From an uncultured marine group I thaumarchaeote (GTDB lineage: Archaea > Thermoproteota > Nitrososphaeria > Nitrososphaerales > Nitrosopumilaceae), in NCBI GenBank assembly GCA_902514275.1, contig CABXQD010000001.1, positions 62,001 through 126,000 of the forward strand: DNA of 64,000 nucleotides, read 5' to 3'. A program made the translations under genes and the position numbers. Positions 29,095 through 38,483 of this stretch are shown piece by piece (position 1 is the first letter of the stretch; the number at the start of each line of letters is the position of its first letter). The notes beneath the pieces were generated by a model. The model saw only the letters and a list, made by a program, of their open reading frames with translations, had not been told where the DNA came from and did no database searches.

Positions 29095-29286
29095 TTGAAT
29101 ATTAATTGTATTTTCTCCTCTTGTGATTTTAAATGTAATAATATTGAAGAAAAAGATTTTCTAAACCATTTGAGTGAAAAACACTCTGAAGAAATACTAG
29201 AAATTTCTAAAAAGGAAAATATGTCTACTAAAGCAGTAGAAATGATTACCATATCTAATTCAACTGTTTTTATTAATTCTAATTAA
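29095..29286 (+). CDS. small C2H2-like/DUF1059-like protein
   Basis: CIFSSCDFKCNNIEEKDFLNHLSEKHSEEI; TTG start. Confidence 0.55.
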   Translation: MNINCIFSSCDFKCNNIEEKDFLNHLSEKHSEEILEISKKENMSTKAVEMITISNSTVFINSN

Positions 29287-29298
29287 GATGAAAAGGGA

Positions 29299-29350
29299 AG
29301 AAATGAGAAGAGGTAAAGGTACTAAAATGACTCCTATTCTTCTCATTTCT
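29299..29350. repeat. 13-bp perfect inverted repeat (AGAAATGAGAAGA / TCTTCTCATTTCT), 26-nt loop
   Basis: Read directly: 29299..29311 and 29338..29350. Confidence 0.85.
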
Positions 29351-29434
29351 ATGATCGGTTATTGTTATTTTACTAAATTTACATAATAAGAAATTGGTAC
29401 ATTCGTTGAATAAACTAGAATAAATTAAAAATTT

Positions 29435-30280
29435 TTAATTATTCTTTGCAGTTAGAATAAGAACTTGCCATGGAAAAATGATGTCACCATTTCTTTTTGT
29501 ATACTGTAGAGTTTTTTCTTTAACTGAATTTTTGAACTCTTTACGTTTTGAATATTCTAATGCATTTAGTTTTTCCTTTAGAGGTTTTGCAATGTATTTG
29601 ATATAGTTTTTCCAATAATCCTCAAATTTCCCTGGACTATATTTAAAAATAAATTCTTTAGTAACAATATTTGAAAATCCTGCTTTTCTAACTTCTATTT
29701 TTAATGCAGATTTAGTACCAAATCTATCTAAATTTGGTGTTCCCGGAGGAATGTAATCTGGTATGTATTTTGTAGCAGAATCTAAAATACTACTAAAAAA
29801 TGGGACATTTTCATTACTACCATGAACAGATATCCCTATTGATCCAGATTTTTTGAGGTTATTTTTTATATTTTTTAATGCTTTTTGTGCATTAGGAAAA
29901 AAAAATAATGCATATTGACAAGTCACTATGTCAAATTTTTTTGAAAAAGAGAAATTTTCAGCATCAGCATTTAGAAAATCTAAATTTTTGTTTTTTTTAT
30001 TTTCTTTTTTAGCAATTTTAATTGCAGTTGTTGAAGTGTCAATTCCTACTACCTGTCCTGATTTACCAACTTTCTTTTGGATTTGTTTTGTTACTACTCC
30101 AGTTCCACATGCAACATCTAAAACAAGATTCTTTTCATTTATTTTCATTAATTCAATTAATTTTTTTGTGCTTTGAAATGGTCCCTTATTTACACTGGCC
30201 CATCTTTTATGATATCTTGGAGCAACTTCATTCCAAATTTTCATATTTCTTTTTTTATATTCTGAATTAATTACTTTCAT
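29435..30280 (-). CDS. SAM-dependent methyltransferase (UbiE-like)
   Basis: VLDVACGTGVVTKQI, VVGIDTS, DIVTCQYALFFF. Confidence 0.88.
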   Translation of the reverse strand: MKVINSEYKKRNMKIWNEVAPRYHKRWASVNKGPFQSTKKLIELMKINEKNLVLDVACGTGVVTKQIQKKVGKSGQVVGIDTSTTAIKIAKKENKKNKNLDFLNADAENFSFSKKFDIVTCQYALFFFPNAQKALKNIKNNLKKSGSIGISVHGSNENVPFFSSILDSATKYIPDYIPPGTPNLDRFGTKSALKIEVRKAGFSNIVTKEFIFKYSPGKFEDYWKNYIKYIAKPLKEKLNALEYSKRKEFKNSVKEKTLQYTKRNGDIIFPWQVLILTAKNN

Positions 30281-31518
30281 TGTATTTTTAATTCAATTTG
30301 TTTTTTTATAATTTTTGCAATTTTTTCTTTTTTCATCCAACCAGAAACAATATTCTTTTTTGAATCTACAATTATAATTTGATTGTTTTTAGAATTTTTT
30401 ATATATCTTGATGTTCCAATATCATTTGCTATGATCATATCTGATGATGATTCTTTTAATTTCTTTTTAGCTGATTTGATTAATTGAGCATTTGTGACAT
30501 TTGTTTCTGCTTTAAATCCAACTAATAGAACATTTTTTTGCATTTTTTTAACATGATCTATGATTTTAGGTGCTTTTTTGAGGCTAATTGAAAGATCCAT
30601 TTTTGAACTTTTAATTTTTTTTGCACTTGGATTTTTAGGGATGTAATCTGATACTGCAGCAGCCATTATAACAATATCAAATTTATTTTTTAATTCTTTT
30701 TTTACAACATCAAACATTTCTTTACTTGTTACAACATTAATGATCTTTGCACCTTTTGGTGGAATTTCGTTACCTGGACCATAAACAAATGTAACTTTTG
30801 CACCTGCAGAAACTAATTCTTTTGCTAAACTTACTCCTGTTTTACCCGAACTTTGATTTGTAATTGCTCTGATAGGATCAATTTGTTCAATTGTTGGTCC
30901 AGCGGTCATCAAAATTTTTTTTCCACGTAATTTAGATGACAATCCAAATTTGTTTAAAACAAAATCAAGTACTTCTTCTGGTTCTGATGCTTTTGCTTTT
31001 CCTTCTATCATATTTGGTGTAACAAAATCTATTTTATTTTTTAGAAATAAAATATTTTTCTTAACTGCAATATTGTCATACATTGATGCATGCATTGCTA
31101 AAGCCATGACAATTGGTGTTTTAGAACCAAATCCTACAGTAAGTACTGTTGAAATTGGTGTATCATCAATTCCATTTGCAAGTTTACCTAATGTATTGGC
31201 AGTTGCTGGATACACAATAATAAGATCTGATCTTTTATAATCTGCAATATTGATATGTTCTAGTTTGCCTGTTAATTTTGTAATGACATCATTTCCTGTT
31301 GCCCATTTCATATAATCAGGCTGAATCATTTTTGTCGAGGCTCCACTCATTACACAGGTAACTTTTGCACCATGTCTCATTAGTAATCTTGCTAATTCAA
31401 TTGATTTGTATGCTGCAACACTTCCAGCAATACATAACACAATTTTTTTACCAGAAAGTTCTGTACCTTTTGATTCAACTATATCTAATGATGGGTGCTC
31501 TAATTTTTTTTTAGACAA
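30277..31518 (-). CDS. coaBC: bifunctional phosphopantothenoylcysteine decarboxylase/phosphopantothenate-cysteine ligase
   Basis: IAGSVAAYKSIELARLL, PATANTLGKLANGI, TAGPTIEQIDPIRAITNQSSGKTG. Confidence 0.94.
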   Translation of the reverse strand: MSKKKLEHPSLDIVESKGTELSGKKIVLCIAGSVAAYKSIELARLLMRHGAKVTCVMSGASTKMIQPDYMKWATGNDVITKLTGKLEHINIADYKRSDLIIVYPATANTLGKLANGIDDTPISTVLTVGFGSKTPIVMALAMHASMYDNIAVKKNILFLKNKIDFVTPNMIEGKAKASEPEEVLDFVLNKFGLSSKLRGKKILMTAGPTIEQIDPIRAITNQSSGKTGVSLAKELVSAGAKVTFVYGPGNEIPPKGAKIINVVTSKEMFDVVKKELKNKFDIVIMAAAVSDYIPKNPSAKKIKSSKMDLSISLKKAPKIIDHVKKMQKNVLLVGFKAETNVTNAQLIKSAKKKLKESSSDMIIANDIGTSRYIKNSKNNQIIIVDSKKNIVSGWMKKEKIAKIIKKQIELKIQ

Positions 31519-32326
31519 TTTCTTTCCTCAGTTCATTATATTCCGATTCATCCATTTGAAATTCATTTTCAACTGCTGGAAATTTTTCTTCTTTAACTTC
31601 TTCTACATATGATTTTACAGCATTTCTTATTTCATCAGATAAAGATAGGTATCTTTTTGCAAATTTTGGTTTTATTTTTTCAAATAATCCTAACATGTCA
31701 TGAACTACCAAAACTTGTCCGTCACAATTTTTCCCTGAACCAATCCCTATGGTTGGCACAGAAATTTTTTCTGTAATTATTTTTGCAACTTGACTGGAAA
31801 CCATCTCCAAAACTATGCTAAATACACCTGATTCTGTAATTATTTTTGCATCTTCAATTAATTGAATTGCATTTTCTTTTGTTTTTCCCTGAACTGTGTA
31901 TTTTTCAGCAGTTTGTGGTAATAATCCTAAATGACCCATAACTGGTATCTTTGATTCTGTTATTGATTTTATTATCTTTACAATTTCTCTTCCGCCTTCT
32001 AATTTTATTGCATCAGCACCAGCTTCCATTAGTTTTAATGAATTTGTAACAGCATCCTTTTCATTTTTGTAGGAATTAATTGGTAAATCTGAAACAATTA
32101 ATGAATTTTTTCTTGCGTTTTTTGCAGCAGTTGTAAATCTAATCATATCTTCCATGGTTACTGATGATGTATTCTCATATCCAAGCATAACCATACCTGC
32201 ACTATCTCCTACAAGAATTATGTCTACTTGTTCACATAATGTTACCATTGTAGAATCATACCCTGTTAAAACAGCAATTTTTTCCTTTTTTTTCATTTGT
32301 GTAATATCTTTAATTGTTTTATGCAT
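31511..32326 (-). CDS. panB: ketopantoate hydroxymethyltransferase
   Basis: LTGYDSTMVTLCEQVDIILVGDSAGMVMLGYENT, GHLGLLPQ, GIGSGKNCDGQVLV. Confidence 0.95.
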   Translation of the reverse strand: MHKTIKDITQMKKKEKIAVLTGYDSTMVTLCEQVDIILVGDSAGMVMLGYENTSSVTMEDMIRFTTAAKNARKNSLIVSDLPINSYKNEKDAVTNSLKLMEAGADAIKLEGGREIVKIIKSITESKIPVMGHLGLLPQTAEKYTVQGKTKENAIQLIEDAKIITESGVFSIVLEMVSSQVAKIITEKISVPTIGIGSGKNCDGQVLVVHDMLGLFEKIKPKFAKRYLSLSDEIRNAVKSYVEEVKEEKFPAVENEFQMDESEYNELRKEIV

Positions 32327-33059
32327 TTTTTGCCCTTCTTTCTAAATTTTTTTTAATTTCTAAAATTGATTGTTTAAGATTTTTATTATTATTATATTTA
32401 ATAGATTTTTTTCCTTTCTTTTTTGATTCAGCAACAAGTAATTTCATAGCACGTGTTACATTATCCACTATTGTAATATCAGATGTTTCAGCAGTTCTTG
32501 AAAGAGGATTTAAATCAAATGTAATAATTTTCTTTTTTGCATTTTTTAATGCAATTGTTCTATCCCCATCTTCTAATGGAACTAAAACAACATCTGCTGA
32601 AAATATTCCATCTTTATCTACAATTCTTCTTGCACTATCAATTCCTAATAATTTTGTGGATGATTTTTTATTTAATCCAAAAATTTTCTTTGCACCTGAT
32701 TTTTTCAAAATTTTTGTAATTGCTTTTTTACGTTTTTCACTAGAATAAAACAAATTGACTTCAATTTTTGAATCTGTATTTTTTGCTAATGCAATTATTT
32801 CTTTAGGGCATAAAGCTGCAAAATTACCATTTACTGAAATTACAGAATTTTCTGCATTTTTTAGCATAATTGCTGCGGCTTTTATGGCTTCTTTAGCAGA
32901 TTTTGAAGTTTTTTCACCTATAAGGTAGTCAAAAGCCTCTCCTCTACCGTGAGCTAAAAGCCCTTCTTTTGCAACTAAATTATTATCAAATCCATTAACT
33001 AATTTTTCACGAATTAAAAGAGAATTTAATCTTGGATGTGATTTAGGAATTGCAGTCAT
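32319..33059 (-). CDS. archaeal 4-phosphopantoate-beta-alanine ligase (phosphopantothenate synthetase)
   Basis: IPKSHPRLNSLLIREKLVNGF, GLLAHGRGEAFDYL, VNGNFAAL; cluster context. Confidence 0.9.
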   Translation of the reverse strand: MTAIPKSHPRLNSLLIREKLVNGFDNNLVAKEGLLAHGRGEAFDYLIGEKTSKSAKEAIKAAAIMLKNAENSVISVNGNFAALCPKEIIALAKNTDSKIEVNLFYSSEKRKKAITKILKKSGAKKIFGLNKKSSTKLLGIDSARRIVDKDGIFSADVVLVPLEDGDRTIALKNAKKKIITFDLNPLSRTAETSDITIVDNVTRAMKLLVAESKKKGKKSIKYNNNKNLKQSILEIKKNLERRAKNA

Positions 33060-33067
33060 ATTTTTAA

Positions 33068-33979
33068 TTAATTATAAAGAATTCTTGCACCTGTATCATC
33101 TAATTTTGATTTTATTATTATTCCATCAGAAAATTTTTCTAAAATTTCTAAAACATTGTTTTCTTTTTCTTTTGGAACCATTGAAAAAATTGTTTCACCA
33201 AATAATGCAATACCACATTTTATATTATTTTTAGATAATTGATTAACTACTTTTTGCATTCTTGGTGTCATAACATTTACATATTTTGCAAATTCTAATG
33301 ACATTTCTTGAAAATGTTCATAATTTTTTGATTCTAATAATTCATTGACCATTTTTCCACCAAGGCCATTAATTTGTGATAATTTTTCTTTGATAAATTT
33401 ACTTGTTGAAATTGGAGAAAAACATATCATAATTATAGTAATTTTATCTAAAGCAATTTTTTGAACATGCCCAATTCCTGGTGCTCCTGGTTTATCTCTA
33501 ATTTCAAATCCACCATGATATGATGCTAAAACATCCCCTAATCCTGTTTTACATTCTATTTCAACATTGTGTGCTATTTGTGCAACTTTAATTTTAGATA
33601 ATTTACATTCTAGTGCATCGTTTAATGCAATAGCTAATGATAATGCAACTGCTGCACTGCAACCAAATCCATATCCAACTGGAACATCAATCTCATGTAT
33701 GATCTCTACAAATTTTCCTTCTGTAGAAAATTTACTGAGAACTACTTCAGATACTTTCATATCTCCTGATTCAAATCCATTTACTTTGATTGCAAAATTT
33801 GAAATGTCATGTTTTGTTTTGTTTCTAATAGTAACTGTAGTCTTTACACCTTTTTGAATGGAAAATCCTGCACCTAACGAACCTAATTGTTTTGAATCTT
33901 CTTTGTTTAATTCGGCTTTAAAAAAACCTGTAATGTGTGCGGGACAAAATGCTGTTGCCATTATGATCAAATTTGACAT
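33068..33979 (-). CDS. pantoate kinase (archaeal GHMP kinase)
   Basis: ATAFCPAHITGFF, GYGFGCSAAVALSLA; cluster context. Confidence 0.88.
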   Translation of the reverse strand: MSNLIIMATAFCPAHITGFFKAELNKEDSKQLGSLGAGFSIQKGVKTTVTIRNKTKHDISNFAIKVNGFESGDMKVSEVVLSKFSTEGKFVEIIHEIDVPVGYGFGCSAAVALSLAIALNDALECKLSKIKVAQIAHNVEIECKTGLGDVLASYHGGFEIRDKPGAPGIGHVQKIALDKITIIMICFSPISTSKFIKEKLSQINGLGGKMVNELLESKNYEHFQEMSLEFAKYVNVMTPRMQKVVNQLSKNNIKCGIALFGETIFSMVPKEKENNVLEILEKFSDGIIIKSKLDDTGARILYN

Positions 33980-34027
33980 ATTTGGAAAATATTAATACTT
34001 GGCTTAAATAATATAAATTAGTATAAA

Positions 34028-35005
34028 TTGACTACATTTACTCGACGCCTACAGAAAATTGGAAGCAGTATGCTTGTTTCACTTCCAAAAGAATGGATTG
34101 ATGCAAATAATCTAAACAAAAGCAATCAAGTTGAAATTGAAACCAATCAAAATAATCTATCAATTAGAACACAACTAAGTAAGAGGCCTTCAAAAGAAGT
34201 TGAAATTTCATATCCCTTATCAGAAGGTGAGGGTATTGTTCCAACAATTACTGGTGCATATCTTTTAGGATTTGATATTATCAGAATTGTTGGAAAATCT
34301 TCCATTTCAATTAATGATAGAGAAAGTGTTAGAGGTTCCATGAGAAAATTAGTTGGGTTGGAAATTATTGATGAGGACGCAACAAATATTTCTATTCAAT
34401 TTTTACTTGATGAAACATCAATTAATCCACAAAATATCTTAAAACGAATGAGTTCAATTGCACTTGGAATGTTTAATGATGTTGTATTATCCATAAAAAA
34501 TGGAGATAAAACTAATCTTGAAACAATTGCAAATCGTGATGCTGAAATTAATAGACAATATTTTCTTCTTGTTAGGTTAATTCGAAGTACAATAATGGAT
34601 ACCAGATTAGCTGGTATTTTCAATTTAGAAAATATAGACATTCTTGATTACAGAATTGCTGCAAATACACTTGAAATTGCAGGTGATACAGTTGTAGAAT
34701 TATCTAAGTCATTAATTAAATCAAATTTATCTAAAGTAGAATTAAAAAAATTATATGATTTTGCAAAAGATATAGATGAAATACAAATAAAATCAATTGA
34801 TTCTTTTATTTCTAATAATAGAATACTTGCAATAAATGCAATTAGACTACAAAGAAGTAATTTAACAAAAATTTCTAAAATACGATCTTCTTTAGAAAGT
34901 GAGAAACAAATTTCACTTGCATTATTTGATATTATCTATATGTTTGAAAAAATTTTACAATCTTGGTCTGATATCACTGATCTAGTTAAACCAAGTTATC
35001 AGTAG
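34028..35005 (+). CDS. AbrB-like DNA-binding/PhoU-domain phosphate regulator
   Basis: RRLQKIGSSMLVSLPKEWIDANNL, followed by PhoU-like helices; TTG start. Confidence 0.85.
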   Translation: MTTFTRRLQKIGSSMLVSLPKEWIDANNLNKSNQVEIETNQNNLSIRTQLSKRPSKEVEISYPLSEGEGIVPTITGAYLLGFDIIRIVGKSSISINDRESVRGSMRKLVGLEIIDEDATNISIQFLLDETSINPQNILKRMSSIALGMFNDVVLSIKNGDKTNLETIANRDAEINRQYFLLVRLIRSTIMDTRLAGIFNLENIDILDYRIAANTLEIAGDTVVELSKSLIKSNLSKVELKKLYDFAKDIDEIQIKSIDSFISNNRILAINAIRLQRSNLTKISKIRSSLESEKQISLALFDIIYMFEKILQSWSDITDLVKPSYQ

Positions 35006-35040
35006 CACTAAAATAAATTATTAGATAATATTAGAAATAA

Positions 35041-35556
35041 TTACAATAGCTTTTTCTTTGCAGCATAAATCATTACTGCACAAATTGTTTTTGAATCAAT
35101 AATTTTTCCAGATTTAATCATTCCAATTAATTTTTTAATATCCATTTTTACAACAGTGATAAATTCATCATTATCTAATTTTAAATCAAATTTCTTTTTT
35201 GTGCCTGATGCTACAAAAATATGAATTTCTTCTTTGTTATAGCCTACTGAAGGGAAATATGAAATTAATTTAGTCATTTTTTTGGCCTCATAACCAGTTT
35301 CTTCAATCAATTCTCTATAGGCACAATCAATTGGATTTTCTCTTTTTTCTAAAGTACCAGCTGGAATTTCTAGAATATACCCATGTGGGAATCGATGTTG
35401 TTTTACTAGTAATACTTTATCTTTTTCATCAAATGCAAGCATTGCAGCTGCTCCTGGATGTTCAATAATTTCTCTTCTAACTTTTCTATGTTCAACTTTC
35501 ATATGATATGCATTTATTTCAAATAATTTTCCTTTGTACAGTTTTTCTTTTTTCAC
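35041..35556 (-). CDS. NUDIX hydrolase (ADP-ribose pyrophosphatase-like)
   Basis: GTLEKRENPIDCAYRELIEETGYEA Nudix box. Confidence 0.93.
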   Translation of the reverse strand: MKKEKLYKGKLFEINAYHMKVEHRKVRREIIEHPGAAAMLAFDEKDKVLLVKQHRFPHGYILEIPAGTLEKRENPIDCAYRELIEETGYEAKKMTKLISYFPSVGYNKEEIHIFVASGTKKKFDLKLDNDEFITVVKMDIKKLIGMIKSGKIIDSKTICAVMIYAAKKKLL

Positions 35557-35580
35557 ATTAACTTTGAAAAGTATTATTAT

Positions 35581-36483
35581 TTAATTTGTTTGGTATGTTA
35601 AATGTAATTTTGATGATTTCTTAAAATCAGAAATAGTATTTTTTAACCATTTATTATAGAATGAAATTTTTTTAGGAATAAATAAATCTGCAGATTTAAT
35701 ATTTTTTAAATTTCTAACTTTTTGTGTTAATTCATCCATTTTGTAAATATTATTACTATACATAAATAAAACAATTTGATTTTTTGCAATAAACGGAATT
35801 TGTAAATATGTATTGGAAAATTCTTTATTCATTTCTTTCAATGTTTCTTTCAAATTACTTTCTATCCATGTAATTATTGCATATGGAATGAATTTCTTAA
35901 TTTTTTTTGGATCATAAATTGTTGTAAATTGAATTCCTTCATTCTTTTGCAATTTTTCAATACATCTTGTAATTGTTTTAGTTGACATTTTTGTATTTTT
36001 TGCAATTTTTTCAATCTTTTGTCTTGGATCTTTGATTAATTCTTCTAAAATTTCTAGATCTGTTTTTGTTAAATCTGTATTAAATCCTGGATTCTCTGCT
36101 TCAAAAATTGATAAAACTTTAAAATCTTTCATTAATTTTTTTGCAAGTTCAATTTTTTGTTCTAAATTTTCTTTTACAATAATACTACAAACAGTTATTC
36201 CTCCAACACACGGTGCAACAAAATGTGGTTCTCCTACTAGACTAACTTGTTCTAAAATTTCTTTCATATTTTCTCCAGATATTACAAAATACAAAATTCC
36301 GTATCCTAATACTGGTGGTTCAACTTTGATGAAGAACTCTTCAATAATCTCTAGTTTTTGCATTTTACGAATTCTTGCGTTAACTGCTCCTCCAGACATT
36401 CCTAAATCTATTCCAATTTGTCTATCTGATTCTCTACAATTGTTAAGTAATTTACTTAGAATTTTAATATCAAAATTGTCCAT
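35581..36483 (-). CDS. Lrp/AsnC family transcriptional regulator
   Basis: MDNFDIKILSKLLNNCRESDRQIGIDLGMSGGAVNARIRKMQKLEII; start moved to 36483. Confidence 0.85.
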   Translation of the reverse strand: MDNFDIKILSKLLNNCRESDRQIGIDLGMSGGAVNARIRKMQKLEIIEEFFIKVEPPVLGYGILYFVISGENMKEILEQVSLVGEPHFVAPCVGGITVCSIIVKENLEQKIELAKKLMKDFKVLSIFEAENPGFNTDLTKTDLEILEELIKDPRQKIEKIAKNTKMSTKTITRCIEKLQKNEGIQFTTIYDPKKIKKFIPYAIITWIESNLKETLKEMNKEFSNTYLQIPFIAKNQIVLFMYSNNIYKMDELTQKVRNLKNIKSADLFIPKKISFYNKWLKNTISDFKKSSKLHLTYQTN

Positions 36484-36598
36484 TGTATAACTTTTAGAGC
36501 CTCCATTGGATACACAAATAACTAATATGATATAAAATTGTCTATAATTTGGCACTAGGAATAATATATGTTAAATATTAGACTTTTTTTGTTATTTT

Positions 36599-37786
36599 AT
36601 GGATTACCGAATGAAATTAGCAAAAAGAATGCTGTTCAATAAAAGAGGTAGTTTAATCGGTGCAGTTTTAGCTGTAACCATTGGAATTTTAGTAATTCAT
36701 GTTAATTTTGTTATATTTCAAGGACTTTTTGATGCAATTGTAAGAGATATCAGTGAATATCGAAATGGTGATGTTCTTGTAACAAATGAAGATGATTACA
36801 TAGATAAGTCTGATTCAACAATTGTAAGATTTTTTGAAAGAATTTCATATGTTGAAGCGGCGACACCGCGGCTTTCATCGACGGCAGAAATGGAAATTAC
36901 AAAAAATGGAAAATTAATTGAAAAAACTAGAATACCTGTAGTAGGTGTTGATCCGTTTACTGATATTAGAGCATCTACTGTTCATGAAACTGTTACAGAA
37001 GGAAATTATGTTTTCTCAAGAAATTCTATTGTATTAGGAAATACTGTAGCAAATGATCTTGGAGGAGCTGTAGTTGGTGATAATGTTAAAGTGATGATTA
37101 TTGATAGATGGGGTGAAGAACAAACTAAAAGATTTACTGTATCTGGAATTGCAAAGTCACCTGGTGGTCAAGGATTTGATTATAGTGCAGTTATGCACAT
37201 TGATACATTACGTGATATGACAGATAGAGTAGATCAAACAGGATCAATTATGGTCAAATTAAATGACCCAAGTAAAGCATTTGAAGTAAAAGAATTTTTC
37301 TTAGCATCATTTCCAAATGATGATTTTTTGGCAGAGACAATAGAGGAATCAGCTGAACAACAACTTGCTGGTTTTAGATCTGGTATTGCAATGATTAACA
37401 TGATTGGTTACTTTGGAATGATGTCTTCTGCATTTGCAATTGTTACAATCCAAATGATGTTAGTAAATGGAAAAACTAAAGAAATTGGTGTCATGAGAGC
37501 AATTGGTGCAAAAAGAAAAGATATTTTGATAATTTTTATTTTTCAAGGTATGTTAATTGGAGCAATCGGTGCTGGAGTTGGAACTGCTACTGGATTAGGT
37601 TATACTATTTATGCAAAGGAAACAAAAATGTCTTTCAATAACAGCTTACCACTAGAAGTAAGCTACAATTGGGAAAAAATTATTCAAACTGCTTTGGCTT
37701 CATTTGTTTTGGCTATTATTGCGTCATTATATCCATCGTATAGAGCTACAAAATTACTACCTGTGGAGGCAATGAGAACTGGCTAA
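36599..37786 (+). CDS. MacB/FtsX-like ABC transporter permease
   Basis: GVMRAIGAKRKDILIIFIFQGMLIG and four TM segments. Confidence 0.92.
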   Translation: MDYRMKLAKRMLFNKRGSLIGAVLAVTIGILVIHVNFVIFQGLFDAIVRDISEYRNGDVLVTNEDDYIDKSDSTIVRFFERISYVEAATPRLSSTAEMEITKNGKLIEKTRIPVVGVDPFTDIRASTVHETVTEGNYVFSRNSIVLGNTVANDLGGAVVGDNVKVMIIDRWGEEQTKRFTVSGIAKSPGGQGFDYSAVMHIDTLRDMTDRVDQTGSIMVKLNDPSKAFEVKEFFLASFPNDDFLAETIEESAEQQLAGFRSGIAMINMIGYFGMMSSAFAIVTIQMMLVNGKTKEIGVMRAIGAKRKDILIIFIFQGMLIGAIGAGVGTATGLGYTIYAKETKMSFNNSLPLEVSYNWEKIIQTALASFVLAIIASLYPSYRATKLLPVEAMRTG

Positions 37787-38483
37787 AGTACTTGAGGTTA
37801 ATAATTTGACCAAAATTTATGGTGATGGAGATAACAAAGTCAAAGCTCTTGATGATGTATCATTTTCAATTGAACAAGGTGAAGTTGTTCTAATTGTTGG
37901 AAGTTCCGGTTCAGGTAAATCTACGTTACTAAATATGATTGGGCTTTTAGATAGTCCAACAAATGGCAATATTTTCATTGATGAAGTTAACACTACAACT
38001 CTTAATGATGATCAAATTTCATCATTTAGAAATAAGAAATTAGGATTTATTTTCCAATTTTCCAATCTTTTATCAGATCTTTCAGTTTTAGAAAATATAT
38101 TATTACCAATACAAATTGCTGGAACTAAATCCAGTTCTGAAAAAGAAGCAATTGATTTACTAAAAGCAGTTGGATTAGAAACTCAAATTCATAAACGTGC
38201 AAACAAAATTTCAGGAGGACAAGCTCAAAGAGTAGCTATAGCAAGAGGCTTAATCAATAAACCTTCAATTGTTTTAGCTGATGAACCTACAGGAAATCTT
38301 GATTCAGTTACTTCACAATTAATAGTTGATTTAATGAAATCTATGGCAATCAAACTCAATCAAACATTTGTTATTGTTACTCACGATAGACAGCATTTTG
38401 GAACAGTTGATAAAGTTATTACAATTAAAGATGGCAAAGCATTTGAAGGGGAAGAACCTCCAACAATGGAGATTACTGTATAA
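37779..38483 (+). CDS. LolD/MacB-like ABC transporter ATP-binding protein
   Basis: GSSGSGKSTLLN Walker A, SGGQAQRVAIARGL, VLADEPTGNLD; N-terminal extension LAKVLEVNNLTK upstream of track start 37806, from CTG at 37779. Confidence 0.92.
   Translation: MAKVLEVNNLTKIYGDGDNKVKALDDVSFSIEQGEVVLIVGSSGSGKSTLLNMIGLLDSPTNGNIFIDEVNTTTLNDDQISSFRNKKLGFIFQFSNLLSDLSVLENILLPIQIAGTKSSSEKEAIDLLKAVGLETQIHKRANKISGGQAQRVAIARGLINKPSIVLADEPTGNLDSVTSQLIVDLMKSMAIKLNQTFVIVTHDRQHFGTVDKVITIKDGKAFEGEEPPTMEITV

Noticed and set aside
29928-30270. Two overlapping plus-strand ORFs (82 aa each)
   Set aside because: Antisense to the methyltransferase; hydrophobic low-complexity translations.
32314-32748. 144-aa Phe-rich plus-strand ORF
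   Set aside because: Antisense to phosphopantothenate synthetase; Phe/Leu-rich translation is typical of reverse reading of Lys-rich genes.
36032-36490. 152-aa plus-strand ORF
   Set aside because: Antisense to the Lrp/AsnC regulator; no motif.
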